Of a stretch of 55,251 nt of DNA, positions 9,201 through 19,400 are shown in pieces (position 1 is the first letter of the stretch; each line of letters opens with the position of its first letter). Made by a program: the position numbers and the translations under genes. The stretch spans positions 5,001 through 60,251 of the forward strand of contig CAICTM010000548.1 in assembly GCA_903772945.1 (NCBI GenBank). Direction: 5' to 3'. Source of the stretch: Seminavis robusta. Lineage: Eukaryota > Bacillariophyta > Bacillariophyceae > Naviculales > Naviculaceae. Under the pieces are notes generated by a model. It saw nothing but the letters and a program-made list of their open reading frames with translations, was not told the DNA's origin and searched no databases.

Positions 9201-10483
9201 TTATGGCATTGACGCAAAGCCCCGGCTATTTTTTGCAGCCTGCCGTTGCCTGTACCATTCGTGGTACGCAGCCAACCTTGCTTCCCCTTGTGCCAAGAGT
9301 GCATCCCAAGGCAGGCTGGGGAAAAGTGCCACTGAGGATTTCTCGTAGGCAGCGATGATAGCTGTGTTGAAGAATAGGTCTCGGACGACCTTGGGGGCCT
9401 TTTGGTCTCCCGGGCACGGTACCGAAAACGAGCAGCCGCCCTTTGTGCACATGGGGATTGGCTCATAAGGTTTCCCCTCTGTCACTTCCCGTCCCAATTG
9501 GATTAGTTTAATTTCCGCCATAACCTTGAAAACGCGGTTCATCTTGACTTGTCCCAGGGTTTTTCGTAGAGCTTCCCGTCTCTTCATTTCACCTGGCTTG
9601 AGGGCCGCTTTCTTCTGTGGTTGAGGTGCAGCAGCAGCTGGCAGGGTCCCGGTCCCGCCCTCCTTTTTGGCCTTGCGATTTTGCATGGCAGCGAGAAGCA
9701 TCTTCAGACGACGATCCAGCGTGGTGGAATCCGCATATGCCTCAACTGACTTGGACGTCTTGAACAGAACTTCTTCTAGTCGTCTGGCAAACGCGGCCTG
9801 GACTTCTGGGGATTGCTTTGCCATGTTGGAGTTGCCGGAGCCTAACTTGGATTTAGTCAATCGTTTGAGACTGTAGAGGATAAGAGAAAGGAAACTGTTA
9901 GAAGAACTATTCGATCAGTTGGGTGAGCTCAGGATGCGACGCACAAAACCACCTACAGTTCCTCCCTCATGTTCCTTCGCAGCGCTTGCACGACGCTAGC
10001 ATCCACTGTCGCGTTCGCCTTAGGATTTGTTCGAAGTGCTTGTCTTTGCACTTCTTGCGCCCTTTGCATAACAAAGCTAAGAGCCCTCCCAGGGGAGCTT
10101 GGTTTGGCTCTACCGGTATTGATATTACATGTCCCACCCATGGGAGGCTTCTTGGCAGCGGTGGAGAGCTCTGCAGACTGAGATTGTCTCGCAGCATTCC
10201 AGGAAGAGAGGGCTTTCTTTAACTGAGGAGGATTCCGTCTATCCTGAGGAGGACTGTTCGGTCTGCTGCCAGTCGGGCTCTTAGCCTCCTCAGCTCCTAC
10301 AGGTCTACCAACAGACAGCACGGCGCTAAGGAGTTCGTGTTGTCGGCTGGGTGGTATCAGAAGAGCTTGTGCACGTGATAATTGCTGAGGAGCTGCTACC
10401 GATACGTCGAGTCGCTGAACAGGAGCTGCAGAAGGCACATCGCTGTCGCCTAGTTCCAGGGTCGGTTGCTGGTGTGGGTTCAT
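9201..10483 (-). CDS. Two-exon gene, protein with KIX-like helical segment
   Basis: Exons 10483-9957 and 9870-9201, joined across an 86-bp intron with GTAGGT donor and CTCTACAG acceptor. Splicing removes an in-frame TAG and keeps the frame through the junction (residues EELLKRLTK), giving 398 aa. Residues 1-~125 are Pro/Ser/Gln-rich and probably disordered. From ~150 a helical region begins, and ~190-240 (SPEVQAAFARRLEEVLFKT, then YADSTTLDRRLKMLL) looks like a three-helix KIX-type domain as in Mediator MED15-related or CBP proteins. A Lys/Ala-rich linker follows, then a C-terminal part with cysteines (MCTKGGCSFSVPC). A role as transcriptional coactivator is inference. Exon 2 has no ATG at its 5' end, which supports the spliced model over two genes. 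Confidence 0.72.
9871..9956 (-). other. Intron (86 bp, GT-AG) of the KIX-like gene
   Basis: On the minus strand it begins GTAGGTGG and ends with a pyrimidine-rich tract and CTCTACAG. It contains the stop that would otherwise close exon 1, and both sides are in the same frame once removed. Confidence 0.8.
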
Positions 10484-11910
10484 TGTGATCTCTTACGAAG
10501 GATTATGCGACGCAACAGAAACGGAAAGTAACACGAGAGTAGTTGATTACAGGAATAGACCAGTAACTGTATTCAGGAGGCTTTTGCTTTTGCTTCTGCT
10601 GTGATTAGTGAATCCATTACCGCCGTGCAAACGGACCGGCATTAGCGCAATTCCTGGAAGCGTGGCACAAACAGCTCACACCTCACAAACCCAGTCAGTT
10701 TCGCCGCCTCAGGCCCATCTCTAGTTTTGCCCGAACCTCCGGCGTTGTTTGATGAGAACTGTCAATTTGCTCAGTGGAACACTAAATAATAGACAATTTA
10801 GTGGGTCATTCTGGGATAAAAATAACAGCTGAGGAAGGGAGGTACTTATCACTAGGTACAAAGATAGGTAGATGAGACAAACTCAACTCATCTCTGGAAG
10901 TTCGGCTATCAACAACAAACCAAGTCAATACAATACTTAGAAGTCGTGCATGTGGGCGAAGACATCGAACTGTAATGAATTCTCCGAAGGCCTTTTCATG
11001 AACATCCGAATACAAGTAGCCTCACTTACATAATGTGTAGTGTCAATGGCTCGTCAGCAGTCGGTTCTTAGCTGTTCTGTGCAGGAAAGGAGAGTAATAT
11101 CTATCTACTGCGACTGGAGGGAACTAGCGTTCACCTACGAGTACGCGACTCTAAATCTCTTTTGCAACAATTCAAGGGTGATGATTCAGCCTTTTATTTA
11201 AGATAACAATAATCATTTTCATTCCAGGTGCTAAAAGATGCAAGTACCATACCGGTATTAGGATACATGTACCTCATCAGAGATGATTGAATCATTCTAG
11301 TACCAGGTAGCCAGCTAGCTAATAGAAGCATTCTAAAGGTGATCATTTCCACTCAATTAATAATGAAGTAAGTATACACCTTGGAAAATTTCAGGCAGGC
11401 AAAGACATCTGGCTAGCATAATGTCCCCAAGCCTCCTGGTAGTACCGGTACTGTAGGGATACCGGTGGAACAATATTATGATATCTGCCACTGTCTAGCT
11501 AGCTAGTACTTGAGTACTACGGTGTAGTTGGAAAAATGAATACTTGATTGCACTCAACCTCTTTAGAAGATCAAACCCATTACTGTAGCACATAGTAGAC
11601 TAGTAGATAGTTTTGAGAACATGATCTCTCCTGGTGCGGTGGGTGAGATTCGAACATCAGGATAACTTATCTTCAAGGTAGAAGCGTTTGGCTCATTTTC
11701 TCTGCCACCCCAAGAGAAGCTCAAGCGGCATCTTCTGATGATTATGGCCTGCGACTCAGCATGTCGCACATGTTCAGAAAGGCTTCTGGTATGGAGGCAA
11801 CCAAGACTACTTAATTAAGGGGAATAGTGCTGCCGTTATGTGTGCGTGCGTACGTTCGTACCGGTGGTACCGGCTGTCTGGGTTCACGAGTACGGTACTC
11901 GAGTAGCCAG
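10484..11910. other. Gene-free region
   Basis: No protein-like frame. A tRNA-like patch at about 11620-11720 (minus strand) was considered and rejected. TACCGGTA and CTAGCTAG words recur (11250, 11310, 11446, 11500). Confidence 0.6.
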
Positions 11911-12296
11911 GACCGTCCCACGCTTTTCACTCAGGATTTAAAAATCTTCAAAATGCCACGACTGACAACATCTTTTAAACAACCCCTTAAATAACCCCTT
12001 AAAGCTTCAACATCCCCTTAAGCAACCCCTTAAATAAACAACCCCTTAACAACATCCCCCTATTTCCTCGAAACAACCCCTTAAGCCTTCATTGAAACGC
12101 CATACAACAACCCCTTATCAAGAATGAACATCCCCTTAAATAAACAACCCCTTAACAACAACCCCTTAAATATTCAACATCCCCTTAAACAACCCCTTAA
12201 AGCTTCAACATCCCCTTAAACAACCCCTTATGAGAACCAGGATTATGAGTCAGTCGTGCCCGTTTTTAAAGCCTGAGTGAAAACCGTCGGACGGTC
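11911..12296. mobile_element. Small TIR element filled with CCCCTTA repeats
   Basis: Terminal inverted repeats of about 34 bp: GACCGTCCCACGCTTTTCAC... at 11911-11944 against its reverse complement at 12263-12296, with three mismatches. After a small gap the similarity resumes inward (CACGACTGAC at 11957-11966 and its complement at about 12249-12258). CAG lies on both outer sides, compatible with a 3-bp target duplication. The interior (~11980-12231) is made almost wholly of 14 CCCCTTA words in CAACCCCTTAAA or CATCCCCTTAAA context. There is no ORF. The structure is that of a MITE or foldback element. Its minus strand carries repeated GGGG runs that could form G-quadruplexes. Confidence 0.7.
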
Positions 12297-12510
12297 CAGC
12301 TATTTTAAAATAAATAGTACAAGTCTAGTAGTCTAGCTGCCAATTGCATTTTACGCTGTAGGCTATCCCGTACCGGTGGGTTGCAATGGGATCTGTGCCA
12401 CTGCTGCTCCTGGAACGTCGATTTGTGGGGGGTTCTGACCCCGGTTTGTGGGAACATTCGGCCGAGTGACTCGACTCAGTCGAGTCGAGTCTATCCACAG
12501 TGTGGCCTCA

Positions 12511-13223
12511 GGACAGGGGTTAGAGAGCACTACATACAGCCTGTGCATATGAACAGGATTTTTAGAGAGCCAGCCTGCAGTCAAATTTTGGCCTGACAGG
12601 CGACGCGATTCCTGTGCAATTGAACAGGCGACGTGATTCCTGTGCAATTGTACAGGACGGACGCGATTCCTGTGCAATTGTACAGGATTGACGCAATTCC
12701 TGTGCAATTGAACAGGATGCGTCAATCCTGTACAATTGCACAGGAGCTTAAGCATAAGAACAAGAACAACTGATCCTTTCACTACTACTACCACCACTAC
12801 TACCACAGAAAATATCTGGCTCTTGCATTCATTTGTGGCTTGTGGCTTTGGGTTTGTCACTGAGAGATTTGGACTTCATTTCTCCTGATTTCTTTTTCAT
12901 TATCTGAGAAGAGGAAAACACAGGAAGTTGCAACCATCTATTCTTTGCAGAGGACATGCTTGACTGTAATGCTGAACGTAATGGCAGATCTATGTGTTAC
13001 TGTAAAAGCCTACCCAGAAAAAAACGTCACAATTCCTGTGCATTTGAACAGGACGTCGAGCTCCTGGTATGTACAGCCTCCTGTACATATGAACAGGCGT
13101 CACTATCCTGTTCGATTGCACAGGAAATTGGACGTTTTTGAATCCAGGCCAAAAAAATCAATCTGCGGGCATCCTCCCTGTTCATATGCGCAGGCTGTAT
13201 GTAGTGCTCTCTACCCCCTGTCC
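12511..13223. mobile_element. TIR element carrying an array of 18-bp palindromes
   Basis: 47-bp terminal inverted repeats at 12511-12557 and 13177-13223 match at about 45 of 47 positions. Weaker inverted similarity continues inward (GCCTGCAGTCAAATTTTGGCCTG region against its counterpart near 13147-13167). Inside, and within the TIRs, are palindromes of the form CCTGTGCAATTGNACAGG at 12540, 12611, 12639, 12669, 12699, 12727, 13035, 13080, 13107 and 13177 (start positions). The five from 12611 to 12727 are spaced 28-30 bp apart. No coding frame beyond periodic peptides produced by the repeats. Probably a non-autonomous DNA element of unknown family. Confidence 0.75.
12611..12744. repeat. Five regularly spaced 18-bp palindromes
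   Basis: CCTGTGCAATTGAACAGG, CCTGTGCAATTGTACAGG (twice), CCTGTGCAATTGAACAGG and CCTGTACAATTGCACAGG start at 12611, 12639, 12669, 12699 and 12727, separated by 10-12 bp of similar linker (CG/GACGCGATT type). Spacing is close to three helical turns, so all sites would face roughly one side of the DNA. Confidence 0.9.
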
Positions 13224-13850
13224 CCAAGCTACTAGTCTAATAGTACATGACATTGTAGTGGTATCGAGCACCTCCGGCTATTTTCAAACTACCCAAGCAC
13301 CCAAAAGGCCCAACATCAATCAAGTAGTTGACAGCCAGCCCAATGGGCTCGGTTAAGGCGAAAGCAGTCCTCGACGACCGATGTACTGAAACGTAGCTAA
13401 ATCCATTGCACGCCCTTGTGTTGTTCTCTCTCCCTGGAATATTCTGCAGGCCTCCCGAAGCATCACGGGAGAGCTGTGCTTCACGACTGCTTCTCCCGAC
13501 CGGACTACACCACTCGATATGCAGTGTATCCCTTCAATTTAAAACTGCAGAAGTATTATTGTACCTAGCTAGCTAGCTAGACTAGCTAACTCATCAAGTG
13601 GAGTCAGTCACGACGGAGGAGATCGCCATCCGATATCTTCATCGACAACAACGATAAAACAGTACGCACCATGGAAGGATCAGTTTGTCGGGTCTCGTTC
13701 TTGTCCAACCGATCTTGCTAGCGAGCTGTCGAAGTGGTAAGACACTGAAGGATATTATTAGTTGCATAAAATTTCTCTATTGTTTGCATTATTGGTAATC
13801 CGTTGTTATGAGTTCAATGGAATGTTGCATCTTTTTCGTTTTGACATTCT
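13224..13850. other. Intergenic region
   Basis: No supported gene. It contains a CTAGCTAGCTAGCTAG run near 13565-13580 and presumably the 3' untranslated region of the coiled-coil gene on the minus strand. Confidence 0.5.
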
Positions 13851-15032
13851 CTATGCGGATGCTTCCCCCTGCCACTGTGCCTTTTCTCCTTGTAGCTTTC
13901 GCACCAAATCCATCAACTCTCTTTCGCGTCGTTGATGTTCCAGTTGCTGGCACTCCTTTTCAGCCTCCAACCGCGCAATGGTATGGTTTTGTTCTTGCAG
14001 TTGTTCCAGCAAGGACTCGTCTTCCTCGTCTTCTTGCCACTCGTCGAGAATGAGTTGAGCTTGTGATTGTGCCTTTTGGTCTTGATCTGCTTCCATGTCT
14101 TCAATACGAATGGCTTGTGCCTTGACAGTCTCTTCGAGCTTGGCAATCTCTTCGTCCTTGACTATCAGCTGCTTCATCATTTGATCGTGACTTTCGACAG
14201 CAGGTGCAGTTGCCACAACGGAACCGCGGCTGGCCTTTTCAATCATGAGGCTCTGCAAGGCGGCCTTTTTGGAGTTGAGCTTCGCTTCCAAAGCTTCGAC
14301 CTTTTCCTGCAATTCCTCCCGTTCCTCTTCCCAGGAAAGTTCACTGCGCTGAGATGCCACCGTACTCGATGTGGGATTGCGAGGTGGGAGCTTGCGGACA
14401 CGGGAGGGTCGCTTGGGACTCATGGTGTTGCTGCGACCCCATCCGCCAAAACCCGTTCGTCGGTTCACATTGCTGGGAGCCCAGGAAGTGCTGTGACAAG
14501 AACCATCGATCATGTCACTCTTTCGTCGGTGGTGGTCAGGAGTATCGTCCATCGCTGCTACTAGCTGCGATTTGAGCCAGGTGGGTTGGACGGGTTCGCT
14601 CTGATCGACCATGGGGGCTGTTGTTGCGTCGTTCATGTTGCGCACAGACAGTCGCCCCAAGAGACCCAACATGCTGGATCTTAGTGCAGGCTGGGCATCG
14701 TCAATCTCGGAGGAGAGTCTCGCGTTGGTTCCGCGTTGGGTGGCAGACATGTCATCGTGATCCTCATCGTCGTCAAGGTCTTCGTCCACGACAGATCCGT
14801 GGTTGCTGCCCTTGGAGATGGTCAATGGAACAACGTTGCTGCTGAATTCGACGCTTGCTGGTGGTGAAACGTCCATGCTGCAGTCATCCGCAAATGTATC
14901 GTCATCATTCTTCATGGTGTCATCATCGCGCTTGGAGACATGATGAGAGGAGCTACCGAGCAGGTTGCTTGTTGAGAGCGAGTTGTAGACGCTCGTTAGC
15001 AGGTGCCTTCCTCGTGTGGTTGGGGGTGCCAT
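13851..15032 (-). CDS. Uncharacterised coiled-coil protein
   Basis: 393 aa, single frame. The N-terminal half is Ser/Asp-rich and likely disordered, with an acidic stretch (DEDLDDDEDHDD, ~83-94) and basic patches (RRKSD, SPKRPSRVRKLPPR). From about residue 232 to the end it is a long amphipathic coiled coil (ELSWEEEREELQEKVEALEA through IARLEAEKECQQLEHQRRER), probably a dimerising scaffold. No catalytic motif. Start chosen at the first ATG (15032). I do not recognise the family; comparison with cytoskeletal or vesicle-tether proteins would be guesswork. Confidence 0.7.
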   Translation of the reverse strand: MAPPTTRGRHLLTSVYNSLSTSNLLGSSSHHVSKRDDDTMKNDDDTFADDCSMDVSPPASVEFSSNVVPLTISKGSNHGSVVDEDLDDDEDHDDMSATQRGTNARLSSEIDDAQPALRSSMLGLLGRLSVRNMNDATTAPMVDQSEPVQPTWLKSQLVAAMDDTPDHHRRKSDMIDGSCHSTSWAPSNVNRRTGFGGWGRSNTMSPKRPSRVRKLPPRNPTSSTVASQRSELSWEEEREELQEKVEALEAKLNSKKAALQSLMIEKASRGSVVATAPAVESHDQMMKQLIVKDEEIAKLEETVKAQAIRIEDMEADQDQKAQSQAQLILDEWQEDEEDESLLEQLQEQNHTIARLEAEKECQQLEHQRRERELMDLVRKLQGEKAQWQGEASA

Positions 15033-16177
15033 CTTGATTATTAATTTATTTGCTGTGTTGCTGATGCGTTGGATTAGATTTTATGCGAGAGATGAATGAT
15101 GGATGCTTGCTTGGGACGCCTCTGCAAGACACAAAGCTACACAAAGCCACATCGCATGTAGCAGAAGCAGGGCGGTATTGGCCAAGCCGCTCCCGTTGCC
15201 ACTTTTGATCCCATCACATTTCGTTGGTTTGCCAGCTTTTTCCTATTCGGATGCCCGCTTTCGCATTCGGATGGTGGGGAATTGTACCTTCTAAGATTTG
15301 CTCCTAAAATCCACAACAAACAGTCACAGGAGTCTTGGACTGGATTTAAGATGAGCCCATGACTCAGGTCAATATGTCTGTAAAATCTACTGCTAGTCCC
15401 ATTCTCGAGCATAGTCAATAATTGAAGCTTACAAGCCACTGATAAATTCAAAGACACAGATGATAAAAGCCGCCTTCGTAAGTCTTGGAATTGTGCCTTT
15501 CAACCATAAATAGAAAATGGCTGGGGATTATTGGGCTGGGCACTGCCCGTTGCCGTTTACTGGTACAGTACGTCGGTACATCCTTCACAATTCCCAAAGG
15601 CGGAAATTGACGAAATAATGGTGTGTACCGGTGGGACGGTACCGGTAGGCGAGGTCAAAGCGCTGCAAGAAACCGAGGGCCAACTCATCAACTCATCAGC
15701 AACCTGCAGGCTGCCACCTGGCAAGTTGTCTAAAGGAGGATTTTCTGATTTTCTGGCTTGTGAATACCAGTGTAAACGTGTAAAAACTACTGGCAACCTA
15801 TCGCAATCTGGGAGGTTTATTAGGCTTGGGGCTGCATGCTCAGTATGCTCAACTCCATCACTTATGATACCAGTGATGCCACCTCGACTGAATTGAGATG
15901 CACTCGTTGTCTCTCTAAGTCATCATTGCATCGCCACGAATAGATCAATGCCCGCAAACCATTCGGGACACTGGAGGACGGCAGCAACAACAGTAGTCTA
16001 CTCGTCGAGGGAACCCAATTCGGATCATTCACGCTGGGTTTGTCTGCAAGGTACCGATGAGGGACTCATACACTCATACCGGTAAAGCCGATGGTGAGAT
16101 CGCACGTCCGCACAAGTTCGTTGAATGAATCGAATCGAATCGAATCGAATCGATCAGATCCATCAAATCCGTGCCGT
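15033..16177. other. Intergenic region
   Basis: No convincing gene. A 121-codon plus frame at 15531-15896 has no domain or protein-like pattern. A TCGAA microsatellite lies at about 16127-16155, just left of the copia insertion. Confidence 0.55.
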
Positions 16178-16370
16178 TGTTGAATTCACAAGCTTGCTGT
16201 AGCATCCCAAGTACCTATAAGGCAACTAGATAGATACTAAGCTTACTAGGAAGGTTGAATTGCATACAAAACCAGAGTTTTTAAAGATTATGATTATTTC
16301 TACCACTTGTGATTGGTAGAACTAGAATGGTCTGTCCTTCATTCAGAGGATCCCATAACCCAATCCAACA
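16178..16370 (-). repeat. 3' LTR of the intact copia element
   Basis: 193 bp, TG...CA. It differs from the partner LTR only in CCTATAAGG versus CCCATAAGG (near 16216). Confidence 0.95.
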
Positions 16371-16379
16371 CACTCCTTT
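16371..16379 (-). other. Polypurine tract
   Basis: On the minus strand AAAGGAGTG immediately precedes the TG of the 3' LTR, the expected place for plus-strand DNA priming. Confidence 0.6.
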
Positions 16380-16418
16380 GATCCAGATGCTGTACCGGTA
16401 CGATACTTGCATCTGTGA

Positions 16419-19400
16419 TTAACCATCATCGGTAGATGGAGCTCCTAGAATGAAGTCTCTCATCTTGATGAACAAGCTTCCCTGTAGAGGCTTGGTGAAA
16501 AAGTCTGCCATCATCTTGGCAGTGGGACAATACTCGATGGAGATGTCACCACAATTGACCCTGTCGGTAACAAAGAAGTACCGAATGTCAATATGTTTCG
16601 TGCGCTTACCGCTGGATGCCTTGGCATTCTTTTCAAGCAGCATTGCACTTTGATTGTCCTGGTAGAGGACGTTGTCGGATACGTCATATCCCTGTCCTTC
16701 CAGGAACCTGCGAGTCCATAGGATCTGTGGCATCATGTCGTCGACAGCCACAAGCTCAGCCTCGGTGGAACTTCGAGTGTTCAACTTTTGTCGTGTTGAG
16801 GTGCCAATTGGCACTCCTGTACCCATGCTTAGGGCACCGCCTGTGTGGCTTTTCATGTCTGGGTGGACGGCATAGGAACCATCGACCCACCATTTCAATA
16901 TCTGTGTATTGTCGGCACTCAATCTGTGGACCAAATGCTTGGTTGCCCTCAGGTACCGTATCATTCGACACAGTTTCTTGTAGTCGTCTTCGTCTGGACT
17001 CTTAACGCGAGTGGAGAGGAATGCCACAGCCGTTTGTATGTCAGGTCTCCCTCTTTTCGATAGGAACAGGCTCTTCGCAACGATGTGATGGTACATTTGC
17101 GCATCGTGCTCTGCGAGCTTCACTGAATTGGTCGTGTTGACCTGAAACAAGTGTGCCGCTGCTGGTGTGACACTGTCACCCTCCATATCCGATGGAACCT
17201 CGGACAGGATCTCCTCGACGTAGTTTCTCATATCGATCTTGACATATCCATCCTCGGTGTAGTCCAGTGTCATGCCTAGATAGTTGTGGACCTTTCCACG
17301 GTTGATTGTTAGTGGTGCCTCCTTTCCGAACACCTTTTGTAAATCTGCGATCACTCCTTCGACCGTGCTCATGTCTACGTGTGATATCTTCAGGTCATCC
17401 ACGTGCCATGCGATGGTACACTGCTTGCCGTTGACCATCTTGTTGGCCACGCACCTGTCATAGGGATTGATTTCGAATCCCCAATCGGTTAGTTGTTTCG
17501 ACAGCTTCTTCCAGAACAGTAGAGCTGCCTTGAGAGTCCCATATAGGGCCTTCAATAGTTCGACATAGAGCACCGGTTTGCCCTTCTCCAGTATGATGTA
17601 CTTCCGATAGAGCTTTGGGTCTATCAGGATTAGCATTTCGGCCATTTCCCCCTCAAGCTTCATGTGGATGAGTTCGTCGTTATCAGCTTGCATGAAGGCT
17701 CCGGGTATATCAACCGTAGCTACATGTCGCTTCTCTTTGGCGTCCACAATGCTCGTTAGTAGGACTGCCTCAATTGACACAGTAGGGGAACTTGCGTCTT
17801 CTTTCGCGGTGTACAGCCGTTGCTTGCGGCCATCGGCACATCCACGTCCTTTGATCTTCCCACATCTCTTTTGCTTGAGGAACATAAGATACTTGAGGAC
17901 TTTTCTCTTTTGTTCTCTGTCGAGTGTCTCTGGCCTGACTGGCTTCATGACCGCTCGATCGTGGAGCTGTTTCATTTCTTTATGAACTGCTTCCAGACCG
18001 GCCTTTCCAAACATTCGCAGACCTTTCTTCATTCCCATTTGTGGTGTCTGAAACGTTAGCGAGTTGGGAGTACGGGCGATGTCCTTAGCTACTTGAGCTT
18101 TCTGTTCTGCCTTTACGTGACGCATTGCCGTGATTAGGTATACGTGTTCGTGCGTCACGCAGTGCATCTGTTCAGCTCTTGCTTGACCTCTAGTCCGTGC
18201 ATTGATAATTGCTGGGTTGGCGCTGTCGATCTCGATTCTACGCATCTCCCTGGAAAGTGTCTCGTTGGCTGGTTGTTGATTGGCGTCCTGTTGATCGATG
18301 TCCTGATCATTCTGATCGTCGTCATTGTCATCGTCGTCATCGTCATCAGTGTCGTCTTCTGCAGCTTCCTGTTGCTGGTCGTTGTCCTGACCGTCGTCAT
18401 CCTGTTCCGCGACGTTATCCTGGATACGTCTGTTGGTGTCTAGAGTTCTGGGTTCTGGAGGATTGAAGTTCCCGTCCCGTGACTGTTGCTTCAGATCACG
18501 TAGTTCTTCATCGTCCACTCCTGTGACGTCGGGGTCCAGTTCATCGTCCTCTTCGTGAGTAGATTGGTCGTCGTCGCTTGTGTACTCCTCGTCCTCGTCC
18601 ACGATCTCCTGATTGTTGCGGTCAGTGAAAGTGATTCCATTCTTGCTTAATCGTGCGAGATGATGTACTCGGTTGATTACTTCGCTCGGCATGGGTAGCA
18701 CCGTCCAGTTGTTCCTGTTCAGGATCCTACCAGTCTGCAGACTGTAGAACCAGTATCCACCTTGGGCGTTACCTGTCGGTCGCATGGTAATGGCACCGGT
18801 TGTGCGAGTCGCCATGGAGTTGTCATGTTGTTCGTGTACTTGCGCGTACGTGCCATACTCGAGCTTACAGTGCTTATTGTAGTCGATTCGTTGGCCCGTG
18901 ACAAGTTCTCGTGGGCTGATTGTGCCTGACACTCCTGGAGTTGGTGGGAATACGTTGAGCCAAAAGTTGCTGTGGTACACCATCTGCGTCACCATCTGTC
19001 CTGGCAGCTTGGTGAATGGTAGGGTGTTGCACGTGGCTCTCACTCGCTCTTTCACGGTGCGAATTCTTCGTTCCGCTTCAGGCACATGCTCATCTCTTGA
19101 TGCAGTGTTCAGAGTGATGCCGATTGACGCGAGGTTGCCTCTGAGTGGCTCAAACTCGCCGTCCATGTGTATAGACCGGACAGTGAACCCACGTCCTTTG
19201 TACACGTCGTTAACGTTGTTGATGGCCACCATAATTGTTGTAGCCTTCTGGTTCTTGAGAACCTCAGTTGTGCCGAACTTAATCGCGCTGTTGATTGTGA
19301 CCATGAAGGGGATTCGGTTGACCTTCATGATGTCCCCGCTAAGGGTCACCGATTGATATCGTTGCATGATTTGAATGGGAATGGGAGTCAGTGGCGTTTT

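Noticed and set aside
11620..11720. tRNA-Ser(UGA)-like patch on the minus strand (GGTGGCAGAG, CTTGAAG, TTCGAATC words)
   Set aside because: The T stem and acceptor stem do not pair and the D arm is irregular. At most a decayed pseudogene.
11980..12231. Internal telomere tract
   Set aside because: The unit is CCCCTTA with irregular spacers, not the TTAGGG/CCCTAA repeat expected for stramenopiles, and it is bounded by TIRs rather than by chromosome-end sequence.
12363..12860. 165-codon minus frame with periodic peptide HPVQLHRN
   Set aside because: The periodicity is simply the 18-bp palindrome array read through in one frame. It is not a repeat protein.
15531..15896. 121-codon plus frame left of the copia insertion
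   Set aside because: Composition and lack of any motif look like chance. TACCGGTA words run through it.
18144..18443. Plus frame with hydrophobic Val/Ile repeats inside the intact copia
   Set aside because: Antisense of the Asp/Gln-rich linker of gag-pol. No independent evidence.
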